Below are positions 12,001-27,000 of a stretch of DNA of 43,188 nucleotides, piece by piece. The notes under the pieces were generated by a model. That model ran no database searches. It saw nothing but the letters and a program-made list of their open reading frames with translations, and was not told the DNA's origin. The number at the start of each line of letters is the position of its first letter. Position 1 is the first letter of the stretch. Source of the stretch: Stramenopiles sp. TOSAG23-6 (lineage: Eukaryota; Sar). Both the position numbers and the translations under genes were made by a program. The stretch lies in contig LT635932.1 of assembly GCA_900128565.1 (NCBI GenBank), positions 1 through 43,188 on the forward strand, written 5' to 3'.

Positions 12001-15000
12001 CTGGAATGCTTAACAGTGACGACCTATTAGAAAATCTATTGAATGTTGTTGAAAATGAGGAGATATTTAATGGATCGGGTTCCAATGATAATACAGAAGA
12101 TGTGTCGTTGCAAGTTTATACGGATCGTCTTCGGGCAGCAAATGCTTCTTGTGATGGATCTGGTGGCGGAGGATTTTTGAGCTCTGGAAGTACATATTTA
12201 TTGAGTGAGAAAACTGGTGGGGCTTCATTTGTTAATCTAGGTAAAGGGAGCCACAAAGATGGTATTCATTATGGAATGGGTGGGTTTGGTGGTGGCGGTA
12301 GAGGTGGCACAAATTGTGGTGGCGGTGGCGGAGGAATGGTTGGTGGAGATTTTGGTGCAAGTGGAGAAGATGCAACCAACCCTAACGAAATCTCTTCTGA
12401 AAGAGGTGGGCAAGGTGGAACAAATTATGTTAGTCATGTTGCGGAAGAAAACAGTTCAACAGATACGTTGCGTACAGATACACTATATTATGGAAATGGT
12501 TATATTGAGATCAAATTCAGCGATCCGAACCACCCAATCAACAGTTCTTGTATAACTTGTCCTTCAGGTAAATTTTCTGATCCAAATAAATATGAAAGTG
12601 GGAGACCTACTGTAGACTGCAAAGCTCATACTATAATTGTTGATGATTGCAGTAGCCAACAGAAAATATTTATTGCTGGAACTTCAGAAACTGATTCAGA
12701 ATGTTTACTTTGTCCAGCCGGGAAGACATACACATCACATATTGAAGATGATGTTTGGGAAGGATGTGCTGTATGTGCTGTTGGAAAATGGAATCACTAT
12801 AACTATAGAGATCCTGAAAATTGTAGAATCAAAAATAACAAAGCTTCTTGTGAAAGTATGGTAAATTGTGAATGGAAGCGGGAAGACGCGTGTATGGTGG
12901 GAGATATAAATATAGCGTTCTTAAATGTGTGTGTACGTGAAACAGGTGATAGCATTCTCGATAGTATATCAAATGAAAATGATTGTGTTAATCTGGGTCA
13001 TATTTGGCATTTAAGTGGTTCACGTACTGATGGTTGCCCATGGACTAATGCTTGGGCTGAAGGAAATCCAATGTGTGTAGATGATTCATCCTGTGATAAT
13101 CATTCTCAGCAAGATTGTAATGGAACTTCCTATTGTCAGTGGAGTGACACAGACAATATATGTAGCTTACGTGTTGGTTTTTCTCCATGCAATACAACTT
13201 TGAACAGAGACGATTGCAATTCAAAGTCGCTCTGCAAGTGGGATGATGACAATTCAACACTTCCACGCTGTAAAGGAATAAATATACAGCATGCTTGTAG
13301 GAACTGTCCCATTGGTTTTTATATTTCAGACAGTACAAATGCTAGCAAGCACTCTTCAATAATAGAATGCATTGATTGCAGTACTGGTTATTATACTTCG
13401 GACCAAGTCAATTGTACCGCTTGTGTTCCAGGAAAGTACTCATACCATCGAGAAGTGGCTTGTACAAATTGTGAAAAAGGGNTTTTTTCTGCTAATCCTG
13501 GTTCTGCGCAATGTACCCCATGCATTCCTGGTCGTTACACTTCTGATGGAGGAAATTCTGAATGTCGGCTTTGTGAAAATGGCTCTCATACATATAAATT
13601 TAATAAACGGATAAAAGAGGTCTGTCAAAAATGTATTGAGGAAAATCCTGATGACCCTGAAGAGTGTCATTGTGAATACAAATTCAATAAACAGAAAAAA
13701 GAGGTCTGTCAAAAGTGCATTGAAGATAATCCTGATGACTCTAGTGAATGCCATTGTGAATATAATGCATCAAATATCATTTTTTTAAATACTATGTATC
13801 AATCTACAGAACTTTTTAATTTTACAGAAATTCTATTTGATGCATCTGCAGCAGATTATGCAACAGCAATTGAAAACTGTGATGATACAAAACCCGTTCT
13901 CCCCAAAATTGCAGATGGTAATGGTAATGATGAGTTATATTGTAGTCGTGGTGCCTTTGCATGCAGACAGTGTATTGTTGGCAAATACTCGCCCGAATCT
14001 ACTACAAAGTGTATAATATGCCAGGCGGGAAAGTATCACTCATCAAGTGGTCAAAGCGAATGTATTGATTGTCCGATGGGAACTTATAATGATAACCCCG
14101 ATCCTACTAGAGATGCTTCAGAAGTAGCCAAAGTAGAGGAACATATCAATATAACCTCATGTCATATTTGTAAAGGTGGAAAGTATCAACCTAATTTAGG
14201 AGTGGAACGAGAAATCGGTTGCATTTTATGTCCTGCGGGTACAATAAACGAGGATTGGACAAACACAGATTCTGATTATGCATCTGCTAGATCAAATGCA
14301 CTGGCAGAGGGTGGTTCAATTCAGGATTATTTAAACTTTGCTAGTATGTATGATAATGAAATAGATTGTGACTTGTGCCCGCATGGTAAATATTCTACAA
14401 CTATTGGAGCAATGACATTCGCAAATAATTGTATAGATTGTCCTCAAGGATCATGGAATAACGGATATTTGCAGTTACCATATGATGCAACCAAACAGAA
14501 AAAATCGGATTTCCACAATAAACTTGATGACTGCATTGTATGTGAAGCTGGGAAGTACCAAAATATTACTGGGGCTACCGAATGTAAAGTCTGCTTCCAT
14601 GGTAAATTTAATCCTACATCTTATACCAATGATCAAGATCATGTGGCATCTACAGCAAATAATGCCGTTGAAAGAGGCTTTGATTCTCTTGATGATTGTA
14701 AAAATTGTCCTGTTGGTTCACACATTAAAGATCACCAGACGCTTGCAGAAAACCACGACCAACTATCGGATTGTAAAACATGTGTACATGGTGAATGGAT
14801 GTCAACTGGAGGATATAATCAACCTTGTACAAAGTGCTATGCTGGAAGGTACCTTTCTAGTGAGTCATACCCAAGAAGTGCTGATGGCATCGAAGAGAAA
14901 AAACATAATTCGAGATGGGATTGTAAACTTTGCCCTGCAGGCAGGTTTAATGAAACTCCAGGTTCAAAATTTTCCAATCAATGCTTGTCATGTCCAGCAG

Positions 15001-18000
15001 GAAAGTTTATTCTTGAAAGCGAGAAATGTATAATTGATAATGGGGTAGATGTATTTGCTCAGCCAACATGTGTAGAATTGGAGGAGGATAAAAGCTGTTT
15101 CTGTAAAAGTGTTCAGGAGTGTGAAGTAATGAATAGTAATACAGGTGAACATTGTAGTAACTTTGACTCTGAAGAAGCATGTGTTGATTTATCAGTGGGT
15201 TTTCCAATGTATTGCAAGTGGGAGTATTTACCAAGGGCCGTTACACATGAAGTGGAAGGCAAAGTAGTATATTCTGAGTGCTCTAAGGAAGAGCAAATCT
15301 GGTTACCTGTACCAACAAATATGGATGAATGTTTAGGAACCTATTCATCACCACTAGCGGAGACTCGCAACCAAGCCTCTGATTGCATTGTTTGTCCTCC
15401 AGGGAAATATAGTGGTGAAGGCCATGGGGATATTTGCATCGATTGTGAAGCTGGTAAGTTTAATGGCAACACTGTTCCCAGGGCAATGTATCGATTACGA
15501 GAAAGCTGTGAAGCGTGTGCTGCTGGTCAATACGAACCCGAGACAGGACAGACAGAATGCACCAAGTGTGCCGCAGGTAAATATAATCCTTTGACTTATT
15601 CAGAAGACGAATCAGCATGTATATTATGTCCCGACGGGCGATATGCTTCATTCGAAGGTAACACTAGTTTTGAAAGGGAAGATAATTTATCATGTAGATT
15701 ATGCCCAATTGGATATTATATTGGAGGAAAAGGTCAAAGTGAGTGTGTTCCAAAACCCACTGTCCATGGATGGTCAGGTTGGCTCAATGGTTTGTTCAAC
15801 AAAAAAGTCCGATTAACATTCAAAGTAAAACATTTACTGCCACACGAAGCTATGGAAAATCGTAATGATGGTGGCACTCCAGAGGAAGGTACATATTACT
15901 GGACAATGTTGCCGTATATTAAATTTACTACAAATGAGTGCAACTCATCAGATACTTTTGATGATGCTACTGATGGTTTACATGGCGAGCTACAATATTC
16001 TAGTTCAACTGAAGCTTACATTGATCTACAACCAATAGAAAAATGTGTACCATCTGTGGGTATTGACAAGGGAGTATTTTTTTCAAGAAATGTTACAAAA
16101 GAAAATTGTGAGAAAAGTTTCAAATTTGGATGTATTGTTCAAGGTCAAAATATATCAGATAAGGACACATGTTTAGAAAGATTAACTGATGAAAATGGTG
16201 TATTGGTTTTAAGGAAAAGATCTGGTGATAAGAACGAATGTTTATCTAAAGGTCTGCTATGGGTACCAAAATTCAGTGGTGAAAAAACATGTCCATCTCC
16301 TGCTGAATGGAAGAAGATTTTCGGTGTTTGGGGGCACCATCCTAGAAACGATCACAATTTGTGCTGGACTAATTACTACCCAACAACGAGATGGAACGAT
16401 GTTCGGTACGCTTTCCCTCAAGGTCAAAGTCTGCATGGGATTGGACCGTACCAGAAGTTGCCCAATTATCATTGGAATGCTAATATTTGTAGACTTGATG
16501 AGCCACCAGAAGATGTGACAGGTGATGATTTAGCTGCATATTTAGTAGCCAAGTGTACTAAATGTTTTAATGATGTGGTAACTGATGATATAAATATGGG
16601 AGGAGAACTTGTTATGAAAGATAATAGATGTGAATTAACATCCCCACCTTATTGGACTACTCCTTTTGTATATGATCGAGTAGCTTTACAAATAGTCTCA
16701 GTAGGTGACATAATCGTTGCTAAAGCACCTGAAGCATATGGGCTTGATATGAACTTGGAAAATGTCACAGAATATATGTTTTATTATAGATATGAAACAC
16801 CTGGAATAGTTGGTAAGTGTATGGTAAGAGATTCAAATGAAAATCTTGTCGACATTGAATCACAAAATGTATGTGTAGGCCCTAATGCAATTATCAATGA
16901 GGATTGGGATACAAAAGATGCTTGTGAGGAAAATGATGGTATATGGCATCTTATGAACACAAAAGAGGCTGGGTGTCCTTGGTGTATAATTGACAATGAA
17001 GACATACACAACAAATCTGTGTGTGTACAAGCTCCTAATTTTACAAGTCTTTTAAAAGATAGGAGTGAAAGTAACTGCGCAACTAATATCAATGGAAAAA
17101 AAGGTATTTGGAAGAAACCGAGTGATGCTTGCCGATGGTGTTTATTAGATAATGGATTTAATATTATGTCTGGTTCAGGTCAACATTGTGTAAAGCTTGA
17201 TTTTTCTAAAGTTATACCTAATCGTACTATATCCAATTGCTCCACTGGTGACGAGGTTGGACTATGGTATATTAATGGCGAAAATCCTCTTAATGTATGT
17301 GTAAAGTCTGACTCAAAAGCAATTGAAGATGCAGATGATAAAAGTTGCGCAACAGGAGAATTTGCTGGGTACTATTTAAAACGTGAGAAAGGTCTTGTAA
17401 CATCCCAATGTGTCGATCGAACACGAGTGGACCAATCTGGTGGAATGCCACCAAATCCAGCAGCTGTCAATTTGTCTGAAACTGATTGTGCAACATATTC
17501 AGGGTATGATTGGATAGATGCTGGTAGAGGTATCATTGATTGTAAAACAAGAGCATCATGGCAAGAAATCAAGTACATTGACTGGCAATTATCACAAGTT
17601 ATTGTTGATGGGAAAGTCGTCCCCAATGTAGGAGGTGTTCAAATTATTGATGGGCTTTTAAATCAACAGGGTATTGAAGTGAAAGTTGTAGCCATAAATG
17701 GAATGAGTGGTGACAATTTGGATGAATTGCTCGCTACTAAATCTAGTCACACGCTTGAGGTGCTTATGGAAGTTGTACCCCCTTCTCCGCCAACATGGAG
17801 TAAGAAAAATCCTGTTGTGAAACACCGCAATGAAGAAATTCATTTCATAGACTTGGACTTGACATTTAAATGTCCTTTTGATGGTGGTCGCGATATTAGA
17901 AGATTTACATTTAACATCAATGGCGAGGATGTGATCCCCCCCCCTCCACCACTGGAAGTACCATGTAAAAAGGACTCAGAACTAAATTACATTCTCAAAA

Positions 18001-21000
18001 CTACGCAATCCGGGAAATTTTCACTAAAGATGAGAGCAACTAATGGCCCATTACCATCAGATTGGGGTGCATATAGCACAGTACAACAAGTAGAGGTATG
18101 TGGTAAAGGTACATTCTACAATAGCAATACAGATTCTTGTGATGATTGCCCACAAGGAAGATATAATCAAACTGGGTTACAACAACGAGAGTGTATAGAA
18201 TGTGAAGCTGGTTTCTATTGTCCTGCAACCCCTGAAGGTAGAATTACACCTGAACCATGTGGAGGTATACCAGGGAGTTATTGTGAGGCTGGAAGCCATG
18301 CCCTTGGTTCATGTCCTCGTGGCTTTTATTGTACCAAGGGAAAATTCAAGCACTCTTGTGATCCACCATATGATCGCGCATGTATGGTGGGTGGTGTAAA
18401 TATTGCAATGAAAAATATATGTGTAAATCTATCAGGTTCTGGTATTCTTGATGATATCTCAAACCAAGAGGACTGTGAAGAAGCTTCTGGAATTTGGCAT
18501 ACCCGTGGTTCAGGTGCTAGTGGTTGCTCATGGAATAAAGCTTGGGTTAAAGTAGAAGATGAGGATTCTCAGATAAGTTGTAATGACTCTGATACATCTA
18601 GGTGTAAAGCTTTATATTGCCCAAGTAATTCTTCTCGCCCAGAAGTTTGTACAGCTGGGTCATATTGCTACACATCATCTACTAAAGTCTCTTGTGGAGG
18701 TAACGGTAATCATTGTCCTCAAGGGTCATGGGAAATATCATCGTGTCCTATTGGACATTACTGTCCAACGTCTTCAAAAATGTATCCATGTGAATGGATT
18801 CCAGCTGGAACTGGAAATGATCGATGTCTACCATTCTGCGATTCCGTTGAACAAAAATTCAGATTGATAAGTCCGGATATTGGGTGGATTTGTGAAGGTG
18901 CAAACCGAGTCCCAAAGAAATGTGATGCAGGGTTCTACTGTGATGGTGGCGATAGAAAGTATTCATGTGATTATCCCTTTTCTGGTTGTATGATTGGAAA
19001 CGAATATCATCCGGAATATACAGATGATTCAACTTGTGAAGGCAAGGGTGGTGAATATTCCGCTTTTGAATACGATGAAAGTGATAAAGGAATACAAAAT
19101 AAGTATTTTAAGGCTGGTAATGAAGAAAGTATTGAATTGGCATTTTATTGTGAAAAGGGATCATCAGAACCCAAAATTTGCCCCGAAGGCTATTTTTGTT
19201 CAACATCTGAAAAAAAGGAAAGATGTTCTGCTAGTGGTTCATATTGCCAGGCTGGTAGAAAATCAGCTGAAATATGTAGAGCAGGATATTTTTGCCCAGA
19301 TTCAAAGACATCCATTAGTTGTGAAGATTCAGGAGATAAAAGGTGGTTGTGTAATGCTGGATCAGCTGTAAGAACCCCATGTCCACCAGGTTATACATGC
19401 CCAAATGCAAAAACAAAAGAAGCTTGTCCACAAGGTTTTTACTGTCCAGGAGGCGTTGCACCTAAATCGTGTGTATATTCTGATGATATTGAGGACGAAA
19501 ATATCATTGAAGAGTTTGCATTTTACTGTCCACCAGGAGCATCAAAGCCTCAGAAGTGCCCTCGGGGTAATTATTGTACGCTGGGTTATAAATTACACTC
19601 TTGTCATTCATACAACGTTGATACATGTATGGTATCGGGTGTAAATATAGCAGCACAAGATATATGTGTATCTGAGAGCATGGAATTAAAAGATGAAATG
19701 TCAGAGGCCGATTGTGTTGGGAGATATACATGGCATAAAAAAAATATTGGTCAGAGTGGATGTATGTGGTGTGGAGTAGGTTCTGTTGACATTCATGATA
19801 AGAGTGTATGTGTAAGTATTGATGGTAAAAATATTCTTAAGCGAGCAGATCGTAATGCATGTGAAGATCCATCAGACGGACAAGATAAAGGTGTTTGGCA
19901 CGTTGCTGGAGGTGAATGTCTGTGGCCATCCTGGTATATTGCAAAAATGCCTGAAGAAGCTAGATATTGTCCTCCTGGATCAAAAACATACAAAATATGC
20001 TCAAAAGGGCATTATTGCGAAGATGCAAATGCAGAAGTTGCATGCCAAGCAGGTAATTTAGACCAACGTGCATATTACTGTAAAAAGGGTTCTTTTTCTA
20101 TGAAACTATGTCCTGCGGGGAGTTTTTGTCCATCAAATATTGAAAAATATTCATGTGTATGGAACGAAGCTGAAGGTGCTGAAAATGCAATTGAGCTGAA
20201 AAATCCAGATAAGCGGTGGTTTTGTAAAGAAGGTTCGGAAATACCAATTCCCTGTCCGGGTGGAAAAGTGTGTGGTGAATTTGCATCTTCACAGGAAGAC
20301 TGCCCAAGTGGGTTCTATTGTCCGGGTGGGGAAGCTCCGATTAGTTGTGCAATAAATACCAACAACAAGGCATTTTACTGCCCCAAAGGATCTTCAGAAA
20401 AAACGTTGTGCCCTAAAGGCTATTATTGTGAATCAGGAACAAACAAATATCCATGTGATGCACCTTTTCATCATACATGTATGGTTGCAGGGGTGAATAT
20501 AAATCCATTAGACATATGCGTTGATGCGAAGGGAGAATACTTAATGACTGAAATTTCAGAAAAGAAATTATGTTCTGGTGTTTGGCATACTAAATGGAGT
20601 GGGGCAAAGGGTTGTACTTGGGCTTGGTGTATTGTTGCAGGCCAAAATATTCATGATAGGGACGTTTGTGTTAATGATGATCATTCGAATATCTTAGAAA
20701 GAAATGAAGCTACATGTACAGATGTCATTGATGGTGTATTTGGAAGTTGGCATAATATTGGCGATACTTGTAAATATAATTATATAACATCTTGGTCGGA
20801 ATCAATAGATTCAACAAATCCTATTGGAGAATGTAACAATCCAGCTTATTCGACTCCAAATGAATGCCTAGTATATGGTGGGATATGGACTGCTCTGCCA
20901 AATTCTCACGAGTGGACAAAAGGAAAAGGAATTGATCTATATTATTATTGCCCGGAGGGTTCAAGTACATACGAGCCTTGTGCGTTTGGTCATTATTGTC

Positions 21001-24000
21001 CAACCGCAAGCATACAAATTCCTTGTTTGAGTGAGATTGGTATTTCATGCCCACCAGGAGTTAATAAACCACTTTTATGCGAAGCGGGGTATCATTGTAA
21101 AACACCAATGCATAGAGCATCATGTGAATGGGATGCCAATTTAACAGGTGAGGAAATGGCAGAGCAAGAAAACACATTGAAAACACCAGACGATGCGTGG
21201 TTTTGTCCCCCAGGCACTAAAATTATAGCCAATTCTGAGTGTCCAAGTGCTTATTATTGTACAGAAGGGATGTACAAACATCGATGTGATGCGCCATTTG
21301 AAACGTGTTCCATTGATGAAAGAAAGACTGAGTCAGAATGCATTTGGGGTTTATTCAATGATTATACAATTGAAGCTACTGATTCAAAATATGATGGTTG
21401 TACTTCTACAAGTGATACTACAGCATGTGATCATTTTTGTAATGTATGGACATTGATTGGTTCATTAGATGATTGTAAAGTTAAATGTGGTAATTTAACA
21501 GATTGTATCGGCTTTGACATGACAACTGATGTGTGTATTGTTGCCAACGAAGATATTACACATAAACATAAATGTATTGCTACTGATGGCCAAAGTTTTA
21601 TTGAAGTCAATACGAAAGTTGATTGTGAAAACGGTTCTGGAATCTGGCATGAACGAGGTGGAGGAAAAGAAGGATGCAAGTACTGCTTTGTTGGGGGCGA
21701 AGATATCTCAAAAATTGATGTATGTCTAAGTGCGGATGGAAATACTATTTTAGGCCGCGATGAAACGGATTGTGCTGGTACTTGGAATCTTAGTGGAACT
21801 TGTCAATCACCATCTTGGATAACAAATACGTTTTGTATTGGTAAGATGGCAGACTGCTCTCTAGCGGAACCAAATATACTTTACAATGGTTACACTCCAT
21901 ATACTAAGGTAGAAGAGTATACCCAAGAAGATCCAGGTAGAAAGTTTAGCGTGTGTGACAATTGTGGTAATGATTGTCAAGCATGGGACCCTACCCCTAA
22001 ATGCAGCATCGAAGAGTGTAAATCTAGGTGTAATAATGATCCATATTGTTATGGTATCCAAACAACACCTATAGATGTGTGCATGGTTGGAGATGTTGAC
22101 ATATCACAAGAAAGTGTTTGTGTTCAGGGTGGTGTTTCAATATTGAATGATGACGACATTGACGAGATTGCTTGTGAAGAAGGTGGTAATGTGTGGCATC
22201 GAACAGGTAGTGGTGAGAATGGATGCTTGTGGTGCATTGTTGATGGTATAGATATTCACGATGAGGACATATGTGTCAGCATCGATGGAAAATCTTTTCT
22301 CTCACGAAAAGACCCGGGTGATTGCGAAAATCCAGAGTCAGATGATGCAGTTGCTGGTATATGGCATTCCGAAGGGGGAAAATGTAACTGGCCTTCATGG
22401 TATTCTACTTTTGATTGTAAAGGAGTATACAAAACTTGTAAATTAGGAGCTTCAGGTAGTAATAAGAGTGTTATTTCGTATACTCGTCGAATAGAAAGTA
22501 ACATTGGTAAGTGGCTGAAACCAGAAGAGGGTAATCCAGATTTTGATAGAAATAAAGCACACTACTGTCCAGCGAAATCCAAAGTCCCCCAACGTTGTGC
22601 CCAAAACCATTTTTGCCCCGATTCCAAATTCCAGTTTGAATGTGCAGCGGAAGGTAATCCAGGCGGTATTTTCTGCCAAGAAGGCTCATTTGAGGCTAGA
22701 CCGTGTGACTCAGGAAGTTTTTGTCCCGATTCAAACACCAAAACAAGTTGTGTATGGGATACACAAAACCCTAAAAATAATGATGCAGAGAATCTTGTAG
22801 ATGCAGAACACGAATGGTACTGCCCACCAAGCTCCAATAAACCTATTCCGTGTCCTGGTGGTCATCAATGTGAAGGCGCAAAACAAATTATTCCTTGTCC
22901 TGTAGGAAGCTACTGCAGTGAAGGAAAATCAGCAATAGAGTGTGTAAATTCTGATAGTTCAACCGGGGGTTTTTACTGTCCATTGATGAGCGAGGAAGAA
23001 CAATTTTGTCATGCTGGATTCTATTGTAAAACTCCGACTGAGAAATTCAGTTGTGATTTCCCGTATATTCAAGGTACATGTGTGAAGGACACTAGATATT
23101 GGCCAACTTCAGGAAATCTCCCAGAAGCAAGTGACTTGAATCATTGCAAATCTCTTAATGGAAATTGGCAATATAAAACTGACGAAAATATTGCTAGATG
23201 TATGCTTCCTAATGGCGCCGATGTTGTCCAAAATAGAAACACCCCAACTCTTTGTGAATCTCCTGGTAGTGATGGATTAGTAGGTGTATGGACTCGTGCA
23301 ACATTAGCACGATATTGTCCTCAAGGTTCAAAAACACCAAATGTTAAATGTGAAGCCGGTTTCTATTGCCCAAAGTCAGATACAAAGATTCAATGTACAG
23401 ATTCTACAAGTTATTGTCCCGAAGGATCTTACGAACAAAAAAAATGCCCAGTCGGACATGTTTGTCCAAAGGGTTGTCTACGCAAGTTTACAAACAACGA
23501 GAGAATTCCCGATAGATTGTGCCCGGATCCAAATTCTAAGGGTACTTGTATATTAGATATACCTGGAGGAATTTATCTTTTAGATTTATCAATAACTGTA
23601 TCGTCTGATTGCACCAGTGGAGATGGAAATTCAGAAAATATTTGGCTTGGTTCAACCCTGGCAATATCGTGTATGTATTCCTCGGGTGGGTTATCACAAC
23701 AATATTTAGATGCAATTATAATGTCTATGTTCAATGACAATATTGATAATTATAATAGGTTGTCACTTCAAAATGGTATTTTAGGACATGCTATAAAAAG
23801 AGATGGCTCTGTCAAATGTTCTGACAAGAGAGAAGACGACAGTGGAAATAAATATACACAACGTCTTATTATCCTTGATGATCAACAATGGCATTGTGAT
23901 GATGGTCGGTATCTTATTGAATACAAGTATCGTCGTTGGTCATGCTTAGATGTACTAAATGCAAACGAGAAGAAAAAAGAAAAAGGTGCCGTGGGCAGAA

Positions 24001-27000
24001 ACGTCTTTACTTTAGACGAATGTCAAAATTTGATAGAATTTGAAGATCGTCAATGGTATTGTCCAAAGGGGAGTCAAATACCATTGCTTTGCAGTAATGG
24101 ATTTCGATGTCCAAATGCGAGCTCTGTAAGTAGATGTGAAGCGGGTAATTATTGCGCCGAAGGTCTATTTCCATCCACATGCATATATGATAAGGATTTA
24201 CCTGATGCTTCACTGCAACCACCTACTGCTTGGTTTTGTGAAGCAGGAACAGGTGATATTCTTGAAAGAGATTCCGATTATGCTTGTGTATATAATATCT
24301 TTCATCCAGAATCTAAAAGGGGTGGGCTAGCTGAGTTTACTGCTAAAATCGATATTACTGGCTATAATGTATGTGTACAGAATGGCACACTAAAAACCGT
24401 ATTAGGCAATGTTTTCACAAAAGAAGAATGTGATGGAGTTACAAATGGATACTGGCACGAGAAATATACCGGTGTAAGTGGATGCCAGGAACCATTTGTA
24501 TGGGAGCAACCCCAAAAACTAGTTCGCATCTGCCCTGCTGGGTACTATTGTTCTAAGGGGAAAGTTAAAATATCATGTGAATATCCATACTATGATAAGT
24601 TTTTCAAGGCATGTGATATTAATGGAATTATAGATTATAATATTACAGACTCCACTTCCTGTGTGAATCAAAATGGGGTTCTCAAAGAAATTGAAGAGAG
24701 ACGTGGTAGACATGAACCCGGGAATCCAAGACTTGGTCGTTGTTTTGTCGGTAATCGTGATGTTACAGAGGAAAGACCTGTACCGAGCATGTGTACTGCT
24801 GACCCTGATGGCATTGGTGGTGTTTGGGTTGCAGAGGAATTAACCAGATATTGTCCACCTGGATCAAGCACACCCGGAATTTGTGCAGCTGGATTCTATT
24901 GTCCTAAACCTATCGTAAAACTGCCTTGTAAAAATGATGGAACCTTTTGTCCTGCTGGTACAATGACACCTGGGATTTGCCCCGAAGGATATTATTGTGA
25001 ATACGCAAGACAGAAAATGAGTTGTCAATGGGATGATGATGTCTCTGATTCAAATTTGATAGACAATACTAGATCTTGGTATTGTGTTGAAAAATCCCAA
25101 TCACCTGAGCCTTGTCCTGCTGCACATTTTTGTAAGGAAGCAATAAGTTATGAGGGATGCCCTATAGGCTACTTTTGTGAAGAGGGCAGATTTAAGAAGA
25201 CATGTAACCCGATATTAGAGGAAGATGATTCAGTAACGTGCGTAGAAGGAAGCACAAAAGCAGATGAAGTTTGCCCGGAAGATTTTTTTTGTTTGGGTGA
25301 AAAATGCAAGCCTCAGTCTTTCTATTGTATGGCTGGAAGTGGTGAAAAAACATTATGCCCGGCCGGATATTATTGTGAAGAAGGCAAAAACAAATATTCG
25401 TGTGATTATCCATTTTATGGGTGTATGATTGGTGTAAATGGAGAAAACTCCATACATTTAGGCAAAGATACATGTGGTGATGCTGTCGACGAAGCGAAAC
25501 TTTTGAATGATATAAGCTATTGTGAAGTCACAGATATTCTGCTAGGCAATACTACTTATGCCCACATGGGTCGAAGTCCAAATTCTTGTACAATTGCTGG
25601 TATATGGGATACAAGTGGTAAAATACCAATATGCATTGAAGATTCTGCAACTCCGTCAAATTCTACAATGAAACTTTTGTCAGTACGGACAGAAGCTGAT
25701 TGTGTAGTTTCAGGAACTTGGCAAGAGCGTACTGTAGTATCTCCGCGTTCAAAAGAAGACTGTGAGCGCATTCTTTGGTATGATTACACTAAAGAAATCC
25801 GAAAAGCTACAATACAGTTTCCATTCAAACCTATATTGAAACCAAGTGGTATATGGTACGAGGCACGGCTAACTAGAGAAGAATGCGAAATGCCAGTAAT
25901 TCAAGTACCTGAAAATTGGAGCTATAAAGATATTAGAGGGTATTGGTCTGATAATTTACAAGGGCCGGGTGATCCCATTGTAGCACCAGGTGGATTGTAT
26001 TATGGTCGAGCTTATCAATGTAATGCAGGTACAGGATATCCAATACCATGTGACGTTGGATATGAGTGTCCTGACTCAACAACCAAAAATGAATGTGTAG
26101 GTCAGGGTAGATATTGTGGTGTACGAGGTGAAGAGGGATCAAAAATCGCTGGCTGGAGAAAGTCGGTTCTTTGTCCTGAGGGGTTCTATTGTACTACAAC
26201 AAAAATGAAAGTAAAATGTCAAGGTATTGAATTCTGTGCTGCTGGGCAATTTAGACCATTAGAATGCCCAACTTGGAACAATGTTAAATTAGTTACAGGT
26301 GATGCTATAGGTGGTGATCGGAGTAGATGCGAATGCCCTGTATCTTTTTATTCTTTTATTGGTGCTGATACACCATATTGGTCTGGTAGTTGGGATGAGG
26401 ACTGCGCACGCGAGGCAAAAAAAATTAAAGATGCTGGCCCTGATTCTAGAATAAGTAGTGCACAGCCATGTCCGTCAACTAGAACTTTTCAGCTTAAGTA
26501 CACAGATAAGTATTTTAATGATACTTACTTTGAGTATGCAGATGATTGTAATGGGCGAAGACCCAAAGATGCGACATTTGGTCTTCGTACTACACAAAAG
26601 TTGTTTAATTGCAATGATACAGGGGCTGCAGTGACTGGGCTATCGATTAATGTAGAGGCTCTTATAGGAACCGATACATGGGCGCAAAAGTGTTCACCGT
26701 GTCCTCAAGGAGCCCGCTGTGATAAATATGGTCTTTCATTACAAACTGCTGCACCAGATAGAAAGATTCATCTCGTACCATGTTTGGGTAATCCATATAC
26801 TTTGGGATCATGCGAAGAACCACTTCCAGGTATCGAAAAGGGCGAACAAATCAATGGATACTGGCAAGACCCAGTACTACTGCGTCAACATCCAGACTGG
26901 TTTTGCCCAAAGGAAGTCACTGATGATTGCAATGATAATCCATGCGTTGAATGTAAATGTGCACCAGATCCGTTGGCACAAAAGGCCTATCGTGATTGTA

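Larger units (their letters stand above)
12886..24860 (+). repeat. Unrecognised repeated module C-(M/I/F)-V-x-G-x-x-I...VCV...DC...GxWH...GCxWC (at least 14 copies)
   Basis: A unit of about 50-60 residues recurs: C(M/I/F)VxGx(D/N)I, then (V/I)CV, a glycine-leucine segment (GxxIL), a DC or AC, G-x-W-H, and GCxW. Copies start near 12890, 16818, 16980, 17140, 18380, 19626, 19770, 20478, 20628, 21534, 21684, 22080 and 22233. Poorer ones lie near 16128, 23200, 24285 and 24740. Copies are often in pairs, the closing tryptophan-cysteine of one being the first cysteine of the next. Between pairs lie short CxxGxYCPxxxxxxxC units. I do not recognise the module as a named domain. Confidence 0.75.

Noticed and set aside
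12237-12437. Minus-strand frame over the glycine-rich region
   Set aside because: It is the reverse reading of glycine codons and gives threonine- and alanine-rich sequence only.
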